Shown: positions 1-12,000 of the stretch, piece by piece | How positions within the stretch are numbered: the first letter of the stretch is position 1 | Layout: each line of letters opens with the position of its first letter | From: Apricaphanius iberus | Lineage: Eukaryota > Chordata > Actinopteri > Cyprinodontiformes > Aphaniidae | Length of the DNA stretch: 64,000 bases | Reading direction: 5' to 3' | Assembly: GCA_028564705.1 (NCBI GenBank) | Contig: JAPXFQ010000804.1 | Span: 4,478,501 to 4,542,500, forward strand | The notes under the pieces: generated by a model | The model's input: only the letters and a program-made list of their open reading frames with translations | Told to the model about the DNA's origin: nothing | Databases searched by the model: none | Position numbers and translations under genes: made by a program

Positions 1-625
1 TCCTCCACGTCTTTCAGGCTCAGTTCGCTACTGATTTCATCCTGAGGCAGCAGCACCGTAAACAACAGGAACACCTGCTTGTAGGCGGCCGTCTCGTGGT
101 CACAGTAACGGTAAAAGATGATGGTGGAGTCTGGAGGCAGCTCTTCAATGCGGTGGATGATCGCCGCCGGTTTATCCCCCTCGAAAGCCGCCTGTAGCTG
201 CTTGTCGATGTCCAGCTTTACCCCATCGCTCTCCTGGCCGGCTTTAGTCGCCCCGTCGATGAAGAGGAAGGAACCGTGAAGGGCAGACGAGTAGATGGAG
301 GCCAGGCTCTGAGCCAAGCACTGCAGAGTCTTCTCTGCTTTCAGCCCTGCTACGAGGATTATACTCACTGGTGCAGGTGGGTTTTCGGTATTAAGGTGCT
401 TCTCCAGGAGGATTTTGGTTCTCTTCCACAGCTCATCCTGCTGACTCGGGAACTGAGACTGGAGAAGTGGCAAGCGGTCAGAAAACTTTTCTGGCATCAC
501 TTCTCCGGATCCTTGACCTCCACCTCCGGCTTTACTTTGGAGCACAGGGAGGATCCGGTAAGCCAGAAAGGTGGCAGAACTTAACAGCACCAAGAGCACA
601 AGGCGGCATAAATACCAAACAAAAC
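1..625 (-). CDS. TOR1AIP-like exon: membrane segment and most of the lumenal domain
   Basis: The acceptor lies just right of 625 (ttgcag). The exon codes for the transmembrane helix, a Gly/Ser-rich linker and about 150 residues of lumenal domain. Compared with the plus-strand paralogue it shares LDID(R/K)(K/Q)LQ(G/A)AFEGDKP, the [10 protein letters not shown] stretch and the FTVLL core, and diverges before the membrane. Roughly the last 50 residues of the domain, including the arginine-finger segment, are beyond base 1. Confidence 0.88.
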
Positions 626-3600
626 CTGCAATAACAGAGGGACATTTTGAATTTTACCACATAATGTAGAAATACAAGCATCTATCATTTTAGTAAATCT
701 TTAGATTACCTCTATGAGATTTTCCAGAACTTATCTCAGCAGTTTTCTTTTTGGCATCTAAGAAAAAAAAAATCCTTTCAGTGTGAAAAACCTTTTAATG
801 TCATTAGATATTTTTTTTCTTTATTTAAGCGAAGATACCTTGTTTTTTCAGATGATTGACTTTTTGGGGGGCTGGAATGTTGTTTACAAGTGCTCTGGTT
901 GGGTACTTTTTCTCCGAAGTTGGATATGGACTTGGGGGGATGTGGTTGGGTCTGTGTATATCCAGAGAGGGTGAGGCTTCATTTTCTGCTATAAAAAGAA
1001 AAAAATATATATAAATTTAACATGTGCTCACTGCAACGCTCTTGATTTAATCTTCCATATACAAAACAGCTAGTACCTGCGCTTCTAGCTTTGGCCTCCA
1101 TCTTTCTCTTATACTCATCCATGCTGGTGATCGGCACGGAGAATCTTTTCTCTGGTGGTCTGATAGGTGACTGAGCTTTGGTGGGCGATGGAGGTGCTTT
1201 TATTTTTGCTTTAATCAAAAAATAAATACAATCTGTTAAGGATCACAGCTTTTTTCCCTCCCCAACTGTAAGATTTTACTTTTACATCTCACTTTCTTTA
1301 ACACTGACTTAAATGTTACAATTGTCCAACCTTTTTCAGTTTTCATTCCTTGTGACTCCTCATATGGATGCTCACTTATCTGGAAGGGTTTACGGAGGAC
1401 GACACGAGGGGAAAAGTTCACATCTCTGAAGCGGTCTGTTTTACATAGAGAGAAAAAAGTAAATATTAAAATATATGAAGTCTAAATACTTAAAGTATTG
1501 TACAACGAGTCTTACTGTAGTAAATGTCAACATCCTTAGCGCACCTCTAAATACAGACAACTTTGCTGTGCTGAGTAGCAGTGCTATATGTGTCAATTCA
1601 ATTTAGTTTATTTATATAGTCCAAATTCACAACAGATGTCATCTCAAGGCACTTTACAAGAAATGCCAGTGGGGAATGACCTATAGAGATCTGGGACCAA
1701 AGCAACACAGGCTACCATCAGTAGCACACTACACCGCTAGGGACTCAACTCCTGATAGTGCCAGATGTGCCACCCTGCTTAAGCCAGAACATGTCCAGAC
1801 CCATCTGAAGTTTGCTAGTGAGCATTTGGATGATCTAGAAGAGGACTGGGTGAATGTCATAAGGTTGGATGAAACCAAAATAAAAGTTTTTGGTAAAAAC
1901 TCTACTTGTCGAGTTTGGAGGAAAAAGAATGCTGAGTTGCATCCAAAGAACATAATACCTACTGCGAACCATGGGGTGGAAACATTATGCTTTGGGGCTG
2001 CTTTTCTGCAAATGGACCAGGATGACTGATCCGTGTAAAGGAAAGAATGAATGGGGCCATGCATTGTGACATTTTGAGTGAAAGCCACCTTCCATCAGCA
2101 AGGGAATTGAAGATGAAACATGGCTGGGTCTTTCAGCATGAGAATGACCCCAAACACACCACCCGAGTAACGGAGGAGTGGCTCCAGTAAGATCTCTACA
2201 TCTCACCACCACAGAAAATCTTGGGGGGAGTTGAAAGTTTGTGTTGCCCAGTGACGGCCCCAAAACATTACTGCTCTAGAGGAGATCTGCATGGAGGAAT
2301 GGGCCAAAATACAAGCAACAGTGTGTGAAAACCTTGTGAAGACTTACAGAAAACATGTCATTTCCAACAAAGGGTATTTTAAAAAGTACTGAGATTAACA
2401 TTTTTTTTGACCAAATACTTATTTTCCATCATTATTTGCAAATAAATTCTTTAAAAATCAGACCATGTGATTTTACAGATTTTTTCTTCGTCCCATTTTG
2501 TCTGTCTTACTCCTCCTTTCTACCACACGCATAAGCAGCACATTACGTAAGCAGCACGTCAAATGCAGCTGTTGCCACGGCTGTAGTCAATAGAATCCTT
2601 TCCACCGGAGGCGTAAGCAGCACAAGCCTGCCCCATGTGAGGAGCATCATGTCACAGCACTTTTCTAAATATACGCGGCGGTCCTATTTTCTATGCGGTA
2701 TGCCTCTGAAACACGTAAAGTTTTACATTTTGGATAGGGGAAGACAGTAAATCAGATGCGAAAACAAAAGCAAAGCATCCGGAAATTTTCAACAACAAAA
2801 AAAAAAGACGTGCTGCTTTCCAGTTGCTTTACTTAAAAAAAGTTCCACAACTGTGCGGCCCAGTAAGAAGTCAGCACCTCGTGGGAGGGTTTCATTCGTG
2901 TGTCATCATGGACGACAAACGGTCTATCATTGAAGTGGAGAACATCAAGAAGGATAAAGCAAGGAGTGACATTTTGGGGCAAGATGGTGAGTTTATGCTC
3001 TCTGTGACAGCTGCTTCCCTGCTGATACTAAAGCTGATGCTTATACTAATTCACTTCTTTGACTTCCATTGCTCAGAGTGATGTCAGTCTGACCAGGACC
3101 TAACATCTTGTTTTACAAGCATATTTTACAGCTTGTTTTTAGTTGGACTTCGAATTCAAATCAGCTCTGGGACAGGGTGATTGAAATAAAAGCACATTTT
3201 TGAAAATATTTTTCATCACTTGCTATTTATTTTTAATAAAACAGTTTTTTTTTTTTTTAATTGGAAATCAGATTTAGTATGAAAAATCTGAGATTACATT
3301 TTTAAGCCATATCGCCCAGCCCTAATTTGAATCTTTTCTTTTTCTCCAACAGAAAAAGATAAGAAATTGTGATATTTGCTGGGTTTCACTTTTCAAATAT
3401 TTGCTGATTTTCTAACTGGATGATGCTTCATTGAACAGTAAACAGTTTTTATTAATTGAAGCCCTTACCTTTATCTATTTTCAGTTGACTGGTTTCTTTT
3501 AATGGATCTTCAACTGTATCCATTTCCAGGTCCTCGTCGTTCTCCATTTCTTTGGCTGGTTCCTGGACATCCATGTTATCTTCATTAAGGTTGTCATCAT

Positions 3601-4582
3601 CTCCTTCTCCAGTGTCCAACCGGTGCTTCTTGGAAGGGGACTCTGTTGAATACAAATTAAAGCCACAGCTGAGCAGTGTAATTAATTGGGTTTTACTTAC
3701 TCTATCTGAAGAAAAAATGGAAGTTAGAGCATCCCACCTTCATCATCCAAGCCATTTTCCACACTTTTTCCTCCTTTAACTTCAGATGGCGACTGAGGTT
3801 CTGATGTCTTTCTAGTCCGCTTCAATGGACCCCTGGGAGTTGGCTCAAAACTTAGAACTGTAAAGAAAAAATGAAAATATTCCACTGTCAAATGGCCTTT
3901 CTTGTTGTTTAACAGGTAGAAAAATAATTTCAAAAAACAAAAAATGTATGAGGGTGATATGTTATTCATCTTTATTATCCATGGAACCATTTTTCTAGTA
4001 CATCCAGCTCTTATTAGACTTTTCAAAGCTTCCTCATTTTTTTACGAGTGACAGAGCAAATTAATCTAAAAACAATATCAGTGTCAAGAGGAATATTGGT
4101 AACATAAGAAACAACTAACTTCACAAGAAAACTTGGAAAGGAGATGCTTCCAACTTCTTTTAACATGATTTAAATTTGTCAATTGGACTAGGTCTGGTGT
4201 TGTTTTGCTCATCGTGAGTCAGTCATTAATATTTGCCACCATAAACCGTCTGAGGGAGTCAAAGATATACACAAGTTAAATCTAAGCTTCCTCTTCCAGT
4301 GGGATTAATTACTTACTTTAAATATTTGGGCCTATTTCACAGCTTCCATTGAAACTGTGAAAAAACATTTATTTATTTTAAATACATTTTTTTACCCTTC
4401 TTGAAAACTACAATATTACATTAATGTTTCTGTTGCAAGACAAATAATTTAGAGTCTACATTATAGACTTAAGTAAATAAACTTTGTTATAGTAAGAGGA
4501 CTTTGCTATGTCTACTTATAAAATGTATAATAAAACGTGTACTAATAACACTTTATCATATTTATCATTGATTGTTTCTTAG

Positions 4583-4632
<50 letters not shown>

Positions 4633-5062
4633 GGTTTATGTTATTACGTGATAACAAAGACTATGATGAAAATCCCAAATAGTTGTTTATTTGTACCTTC
4701 CGTCCCTCTGATGTCTTGTTTTTGACAGTGGCCACTGTGAGTGAATTAAGGTTTCAATTTCACTCCTTCCTTGTTAAAAAAACCAAAACTTGTGTTTATT
4801 GGGCCGAAAATGAAAAATTATAATAAAGGCGTTCATAATAATTAATTTCACCACAGCTCTCAGGTCCGGTGGCGAAATACTTTTATTAAATAGTTATCAT
4901 GAGTGGAAACAGTAATGCTTTTAACTTTCAATTGCAGTACAGCTATGAAGCTAAGCTAACAAACAACTGAGCATCACTGTTGTTTTTCTCACCTTTCCCC
5001 GTCTGTCTCGTCGACCTTCTTAAGGGGCCCGAAGCTTTATTTTTAGCTGTCTTTGAATCCAT
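1..5062 (-). CDS. Torsin-1A-interacting protein (LAP1/LULL1-like), 3' end cut by window edge
   Basis: Multi-exon gene. Coding exons in order: 5062-4993 (ATG at 5062), 3857-3738, 3642-3469, 1435-1331, 1208-1077, 976-839, 625-1. Each junction has GT/AG and each intron is phase 1, so the frame runs through about 454 codons to the window edge. The N-terminal part is acidic, Lys- and Ser-rich (nucleoplasmic). The last exon opens with a hydrophobic membrane segment ([16 protein letters not shown], about residues 249-270), then the lumenal torsin-activating domain with family motifs such as [32 protein letters not shown] and FTVLL. Known role of the family: single-pass inner nuclear membrane/ER proteins that activate torsin ATPases by supplying an arginine finger; that residue lies off-window here. 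It is paralogous to the gene at 6024-15173. I cannot decide between TOR1AIP1 and TOR1AIP2. Exons 1435-1331 and 976-839 are the least certain. Confidence 0.85.
1585..1660. repeat. Short teleost interspersed repeat fragment
   Basis: The stretch with 'tttatttatatagtccaaattcacaaca' character followed by 'ctcaaggcactttacaag' resembles a very common fish repeat whose consensus carries a 'tttatatagcgccaaatcac' core. It sits against the left side of the Tc1 relic. Recognised from memory only. Confidence 0.45.
1665..2480 (+). mobile_element. Degenerate Tc1/mariner transposon in TOR1AIP intron
   Basis: An open segment at 1676-2029 reads as the middle of a Tc1-type DDE transposase, with HLDDLEEDW, the DETKIKVFG catalytic-Asp segment and [16 protein letters not shown]. 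The reading is then broken by stops and frame changes, with recognisable pieces to about 2390 ([17 protein letters not shown]). The right end has the 'gaccaaatacttattttcca' tail common to these elements. No intact transposase, so dead. It lies in the intron between exons 3642-3469 and 1435-1331, on the strand opposite to the host gene. Confidence 0.8.
2490..3325. mobile_element. Probable DNA-transposon remnants (hAT/Harbinger-like)
   Basis: The right end (about 3306-3324) reads 'gccatatcgcccagcccta', the reverse complement of the 'tagggctgggcgatatggc' terminus of common fish hAT-type non-autonomous elements. Inside, around 2908-2985, a plus-strand stretch begins [11 protein letters not shown], reminiscent of the start of MADF-type transposon proteins, but it stops quickly. 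Family assignment is tentative; no host exon is seen here. Confidence 0.4.
4585..4629. repeat. (TAA)n microsatellite
   Basis: About 15 uninterrupted TAA units in the first intron of the minus-strand TOR1AIP-like gene. Confidence 0.95.
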
Positions 5063-5773
5063 CGCTGCTCTCAGATCGATCGAGGGTCGCCACAAATCAA
5101 CAAACTGTTAAACCAAAAAGTGAAACATCCTGACACGAAACAGATCTCGCAGGCAGGCAGTGCGCAAACTTCCCCGTTTTGTTACCGGGGAAACATTTCA
5201 GCTTGGGACCCGTTGAGTTGTGACGGTGTTCCGTTGTGGAAACAAGGGCTATGCTGTAGGTTCCGCTCTGCCACTAAACAGTTGAAAGTGAAAACTCTAC
5301 TCTAACCTAAAACATAAGGACCCACTCTGAATTCACGGAGATGTTATCGGTCGTGGCTTCTCCTTGAGCTGGTAGTAGTGCATAAGTTATGCTTATTTTT
5401 TCATGGTCAGAGTGTTTATTCATATATCGAAGCTTTCTGTTTATTAACCAAATCAGTTAGCTTTGCTAATACTTGTTAGCATCTTAACCCTAGCCACCTG
5501 AGTCATGTCATTTTTCTGGTTAACTCGTCGTCCAGTTTGTAATACTTACCTACAGTATGATATCTGATTTATGTCGAGAATGCCTTGTTCCAAACACAGC
5601 ACAGTGCTTTTTTTGTTTGCAGCGTGCTGGTAGTTAGTTTAGCTTTACAGCGTTAGCTGTCTAGTATTATGGTGTAATAAACCCTGCTGGTTAACATAAG
5701 CATCTTTTAAAGTTTATTTTAGCTTTTGTGTTTCCTATTATCTTTGTTGCTTTAAATTTTCACACTGTACTCA

Positions 5774-5817
<44 letters not shown>

Positions 5818-6023
5818 TATATTTCACCGTTTAATGAAGACTTCCTAATTGCAAGCGATTCGTTGACAGACCTGATGCTTTACAACGTCACTTTGAACTT
5901 TAATCATGTGATGACAAACTGTACAAAATCCATAATTTCCCACGTTTCTCAGCAGTGCAAATCAAACTTGTGGTTTATATGCTCACAAACCCCGAGGCAA
6001 GTGAAGGGGCCATACCAATAAAC
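5063..6023. promoter_or_regulatory. Divergent promoter region between two TOR1AIP-like genes
   Basis: The start codons of the two paralogues face away from each other with 961 bp between them, so this spacer must hold both transcription starts and 5' UTRs unless untranslated exons lie elsewhere. Two sequences resemble interferon-stimulated response elements: aaaaagtgaaac (5115-5126) and gaaagtgaaaac (5284-5295). A (TA)n tract occupies 5773-5822. A good acceptor-like site (tttcccacgtttctcag, ending about 5951) suggests that the plus-strand gene may have an upstream 5' UTR exon. No TATA box is assigned. Confidence 0.5.
5773..5822. repeat. (TA)n microsatellite
   Basis: Nearly perfect TA run with one TG interruption in the spacer between the divergent genes. 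It generates artefactual Ile-Tyr reading frames. Confidence 0.95.
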
Positions 6024-9000
6024 ATGGAAGAGGAACAAAAACCAGACAGTCAGCAGCCAGATGGCTCAGCAGGATCCACCGTTAAACCGCCAGGTACTGT
6101 TCTTGGTACCCTACTGATTGTTTTTATAAAAGGTTTTCAACTGTGTTTGATAGCATTTTTAGTCTTTAGATTTCTAGATTTTGAATCTACATAACTTGCG
6201 AAGAAAAATATTACTGTCACAAAAGTTATATTGTGATGTAATAATTTAGTTTCTCTTGTCTAAGAGAATTTAACATTTTACTCCTGTAAACTTAAGCAAA
6301 AACACAATATTTTGATTCATTGATTGATTTTGATTTGTTGGTTTGAACTAAAATTCTCTGTTTTTGTTAAACATTTTCCATCGTTATTTATATTTGCTTC
6401 AGTTTTAGATATTAAATGCTTTCTTGTAAATAAGCAAATTTAATGTAGAAGTTTTGAATGTTTTTCAATTTAGCATAATTCTTTCTGGAAGCCCTTGAAA
6501 TGTTTGTTTTACTTTTTATTATTCAGTTATGTTCATGTTTGGTCTGAGAAGTGTAGATAAAGTCAGATATTTAATTTGAATGATTTTTTTTTTGTTGATT
6601 CAGCCAAGTTTTTTAAGAAATTCTTTGGCAGCATTCATTAGTTCTCTTATTTGTAGATTTGCAACATAACTGGACTTTAAACATCTGATGAAAAACTGTA
6701 CAAAATCCAACAATCTACCTTTGCAATAGACATGAAGTAGAACAATATACTTATAACCTGTGTTCTTTAATCATGCATTGAATTTTATTTTTTACCGGTT
6801 TAGCATATTTATACATTGTTGACCATCATTTTTTTTACTGTAATATATATATTTTTACATTTCTAGTTTGATGTTAAACAACAGTGGGGCTATCAGAAGA
6901 AACCTGGGGGGTATTCCACAAAGGGAGTTCAAGAAATCAAGGTTCATTTGAAATATCCTCAGTTGAATTAGTGTAACAGTTCACTCCAGGCTTATTCAAC
7001 TTTATCAAGGAAGCTCAGGCGAATCCATTCCTCCCTGTTGATGCTAGATATGTGAGAATGGAAGGAAAGGAAAGAGTCGTGTTCTTAGTCTTAGAAAGAT
7101 TTATTAATGCAGCCTGTGAGAATCACAGTGACATCATAATCAATAAGGTGAACACCAGCTTCATAATGCTTATGTTATAATGTCAATTAGTTTATGTTCC
7201 TCATGGATGGTTTAGATTGTGACCCAGGAGCGCTGAGAAGTGCTTCTAACTTTAAGATCCTGTTAATAAATCATATTACCCTGTGGGTAGGGCAAAATAA
7301 TCTGAAATCTGTTTTAAATTATTAAAACCAGATTATAATATGTAACAAACTAGCCGATAGGTCAAATGTGTTAGAACAGATTTTAAAAAAATATGTAAGA
7401 ATATTTAACAACTAAATAACAACAGTTTCATCCTTCAAAATGTAAAGTTTTATTAATACAGTATTTTTATTTAAATGTGTATTTTATTTTACAATTTGCA
7501 AGGTACTATAAGACTGTTCAACACCTTTAGTCAGGACAGCATGATAATTTTATTGGTCCCTTCTTAGACAAAAAGTAATTTATTTGTAGGCGAAATATTA
7601 AAAGTGCTTGGTGTCAGGAACGACATGGGTGGAATAAAAAGTTTCTGGCAGCAAGTAAATATTAAATTCAGTAATTTTCTTCAAAATTGTAGGAATAAAA
7701 TCTAATTGCACCTACATTTTAAAAGATAAAATCATTGCAAACCATTTCATTGCATAATTTAACCACCAAAAAGTAAAACTGCAGCTGCTGCAACCACTTT
7801 AATAACTTTATATTGGAGGGTGGGTGTGGTAATGGAAGAGAAGAGCAGCAGAAGCACCCCAGTGTGAGATTCCCTGGATCGTCCAATTATTTGATCAAGA
7901 TAAAGTAAGCCTCACATCTAGCCTGCAACAGAGTTGCCATACGGAATGAGTGGGACTTCATGTTAGCCTCGTTCATCGAACCAAATCTGGGGAAATTGAG
8001 CTGGGATTGTCAAAGTAAGCCTGGTTTTTAAGATAAGCTTGCTTCATGGAATACCCCCCCAGGTGACTGTGGTCCAGATGGAGATCAGCCTGGTCAGATT
8101 ATGACTGAGATTCATTTAGTTTTGGTGATGCAGAGGAAGAAAAAGTTGATAATCCACTAAGAAACTAGTGTGAAATGTACATGTTTTTTATTTGTTGAGT
8201 CATATTCAGATGATTGTGGTCTAGATGGAGATCAAAAAGCGTCCCAGACAAAAAAAAAACTGAATAGACACTAAAGATGTTCTTATATAAACTGAACTAA
8301 TTTGGGCTTCATTGTATCACGATTATTACAGTCTCACCTTCAACCAAGGAGACTACAAAGACTTCTACTGATGATGTAAAACTAGAAGATGGGGGTAAGG
8401 ATATTAACATTATATGTGGATCTGGACAGTACTATTTTTGCTTTCACAAATTTAATATTTGGTAAACATATACAGTGTTTGTACTCACTTTTGGTTTGTT
8501 TTACAGGTACAGATTCAGCTAAAGGTGATAGCTCCCAGACTATCGACAAGAACTCTGGTCAGAATGAGAAATCAGATGGTGATACATGCAGTATTAATAA
8601 TGGTTGTAATGCAATGAGCTCTCAACTTGAAAAATTAGGTAAACTGTATTTGGGTTAGCACTGTTGCCTTGCAGCAAGAAGGTTGTAGGTTCATATCCCC
8701 AGGGTGTTTCTGCATGGAGTTTGCATGTTCTCCCTGTGCATGCGTGGGTTCCCTCTGGGTACTCCGGCTTCCTCCCACAGTCCAAAAACATGACTGTCAG
8801 GTTAATTGATCACTCCAAATTGTCCTTAGGTGTGAGTGTGTGCATGGTTGTTTGTCCTGTCTGTCTCTATGTGGCCCTGTGATGGACTAGCGACCTGTCC
8901 AGGGTGTACCCCGCCTCTCGCCCGTTGACAGCTGGAGATAGGCAACAGCCCCCCCGCGACCCATTAAGGATTAAGCGGTTAAGAAAATGGATGGATGGAT

Positions 9001-12000
9001 GGATTTATTTGGGTAATCTGAATAACCTTGACAACATTTTGACTCCTAGAGAATGAGAGAGTCGAAAATAACTTCAAATCATCAAAAGTGAGAATTAAAC
9101 ATATTCCTGGTTAGGAAGAATTGTTATGCAGTTGGTGCAAAATATAATACATTCGATTTCACTCTTGAAAAAGTTTAGTGTGGTAACGAAGAATACCAGA
9201 AAACGGTGACCAGCACACATTTAATAGATGAAATTGTAAGATGTATTTTCTAAGTGTAAATTATTGTCTTGAGTTTACAAATCTGCTGAAGTGACAACAG
9301 CAAATAAGGAGAAATTCAAAGCCATATGAACATACTTGGACCGGGGAAAATGTTGTTGTTTTTTTTCCCCGTTTTTTTTGACATGATAAATTTAATCTGA
9401 TCGATATTTTTAGAATCACTAAAAATCGATCGCCAAGCTGATGATGAACGAAAAGGCGATTCTAAAGGAGAGCCACCAGATAATAAGAAGCCAGTTGACA
9501 CAATAGCTGAAGAATTGTCTTGTCAAAGTCCTACATCAGGTCATTGTTTCACCTGTTTTCTCTATTTGTAATGTATTTTTACTGTGTGAGAGATTCAACT
9601 GTTTGCCTGTTACTAGTGTGACATACATGTTTTTAAGTTTTGAGTCACGTTCAGGTGATTGTGGTCTAGAGATCAAAAAGCGTCCCAGACTGAAAAAAAG
9701 TATTAATTTAATGCGTAGACACTAAAGATGTTCTTATATAAACTGAACTAATTTGGGCTTCATTGTATCACGATTATTACAGTCTCACCTTCAACCAAGG
9801 AGACTACAAAGACTTCTACTGATGATGTAAAACAGGAAGATGGGGGTAAGGATATTATTATTATACGTGGATCTGGAAAGTACTTTTTTTAATTTCACAA
9901 ATTTAATATTTGGTAAACATATACAGTGTTTGTACTCCCTTTTTGTTTGTTTTACAGGTACAGATTCAGCTAAAGGTGATAGCTCCCAGACTATTGACGA
10001 GAACTCTGGTCAGAATGAGAAATCAGGTGGTCAATGTACAAGTCCAAGTGATACTACAGGTTCTTATTTCTCACTACTCTATTTTCTATATGCTTTGTCT
10101 GTATGGACAGGGTCTAGATCAATTTAACAACTTTTGCCCAATAGTTACCTCCATTTTGTGCCCATATTGTTATTTTGTTATTCCTCACTTTAATTTTGTA
10201 CCTGTACACAGGCGTTTTTTTGTACTTCAAGCGTTTTGTATCAGTTTTTTTTATGTATTGTTTGGTATGTTTGTGATTCATGGAGATTAATAATTCTGTA
10301 GAATTTTGAAATTTCATGTTTGATTTATTTTCAAAAAAGTTATTTTCCTCTTTATTTTCCAAGATTGTTTGAAACCGATATACACCAATTGAGTGTTATA
10401 AAATATGATAAGATAGGTACTGTGCTTAAACTAATTACTCTAAGTAACCTACTGGTAGCTACTACCTATTGGAGCAGTAAAACATATTTTCATACTCTAA
10501 AAAAAGACCGCTTTGGTTCTGAAAATTATACATCAACTCTAATTTGAATACTACAATAAATTCTTAGTGCAGCAGCACATTTACTTTAAAATACCCGCTT
10601 TTATTTGTTGTGTTAATAAAAAATTTTAATTTTCTATTCAACAAAATGCTTGTAAATTTCAAATTCTGCATACCGTATTAATAACTGTAATAATGCAATG
10701 AGCTCTCAACTTGAAAAATTAGGTAAACTGTATTTGGGTAATCTGAATAACCTTGACAACGTTTTGACTCCTAGAGAATGAGAGAGTCGAAAATAACTTC
10801 AAATCATCAAAAGTGAGAATTAAACATATTCCTGGTTTGGAAGAATTGATATGCGGTTAGTGCAAAATATAATACATTCCATTTCACTCTTGAAAAAGTT
10901 TAGTGTGGAAACGAACAATACCAGAAAACAGTGACCAGCACACATTTAATAGATCTAACTTGTATGATTTATTTTCTAAGTGTAAATTTTTGTCATGAGT
11001 TTACAAATCTGCTGAAGTGACAACAGCAAATAAGGAGAAAATCAAAGCCATATAAACATACTTGGACCGGGGAAAATGTTGTTGTTTTTTTTCGTTTTTT
11101 CTTAAATTATAAATTTAATCTGATCGATCTTTTTAGAATCACTAAAAATCGATCACCGAGTCCATGATGAACGAAAAGGCGATTCTAAACGAGAGCCACC
11201 AGATAATAAGAAGCCAGTTGAAACAACAACTGAGGAATTGTCTTGTCAAAGTCCTACATCAGGTCATTGTTTCACCTGTTTTCTCTATTTGTAATGTATT
11301 TTTACTGTGTGAGAGATTCAACTGTTTGCCTGTTACTAGTGTGACATACATGTTTTTAAGTTTTGAGTTACATTCAGGTGATTGTGGTCTAGATAGAGAT
11401 CAAAAAGTGTCCCAAAAAAGTTAATTTACAGCATAGAAACTAAAGATGTTCTTATATAAACTTATCTAATTATGGCTTCATTGTATCGACATTATTACAG
11501 TCTCACCTTCAACCAAGGAGACTACAAAGACCTCTACTGATGATGTAAAACAGGAAGATGGGGGTAAGGATATTAACATTATATGTGGATTGTGAAAGTA
11601 CTTTTTTTACTTTCAGAAATGTAATATTTGGTAAACATATACAGTGTTTATACTCACTTTTGGTTTGTTTTGCAGGTACAGATTCAGCTAAAGGTGATAG
11701 CTCCAAGACTATGGACAAGAACTCTGGTCAGAATGAGAAATCAGGTGGTCAATGTCCAAGTCTAAGTGATACTACAGGTTCTTATTTCTCACTACTCTAT
11801 TTTCTATATGCTTTGTCTGTATGGACAGGGTCTAGATCAATTTGACAACTTTTGCCCAATAGTTTCCTCCATTTTGTGCCCATATTGTTATTTTGTTATT
11901 CCTCACTTTAATTTTGTACCTGTACACAGACCTTTTTGTACTTCAAGCGTTTTGTATCAGTTTTTTTTATGTATTGTTTGGTATGTTTGTGATTCATGGA

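Noticed and set aside
2824..3081. 85-codon plus-strand frame with [11 protein letters not shown]
   Set aside because: Looks like a fragment of a transposon protein; no complete domain, host gene is on the other strand.
5728..6021. Open frame with Ile-Tyr repeats upstream of the TOR1AIP start
   Set aside because: Product of the (TA)n tract; no family similarity, and the TOR1AIP start lies in another frame.
8660..8720. tRNA-like sequences (also 19500-19560 and 62000-62067)
   Set aside because: SINE heads with tRNA-like boxes but no complete cloverleaf; followed by SINE bodies.
9910..10290. Open frames inside cassettes (also 11766-12017, 13350-13721)
   Set aside because: They read exon B out of frame and run into the intron; duplicated because the cassette is duplicated.
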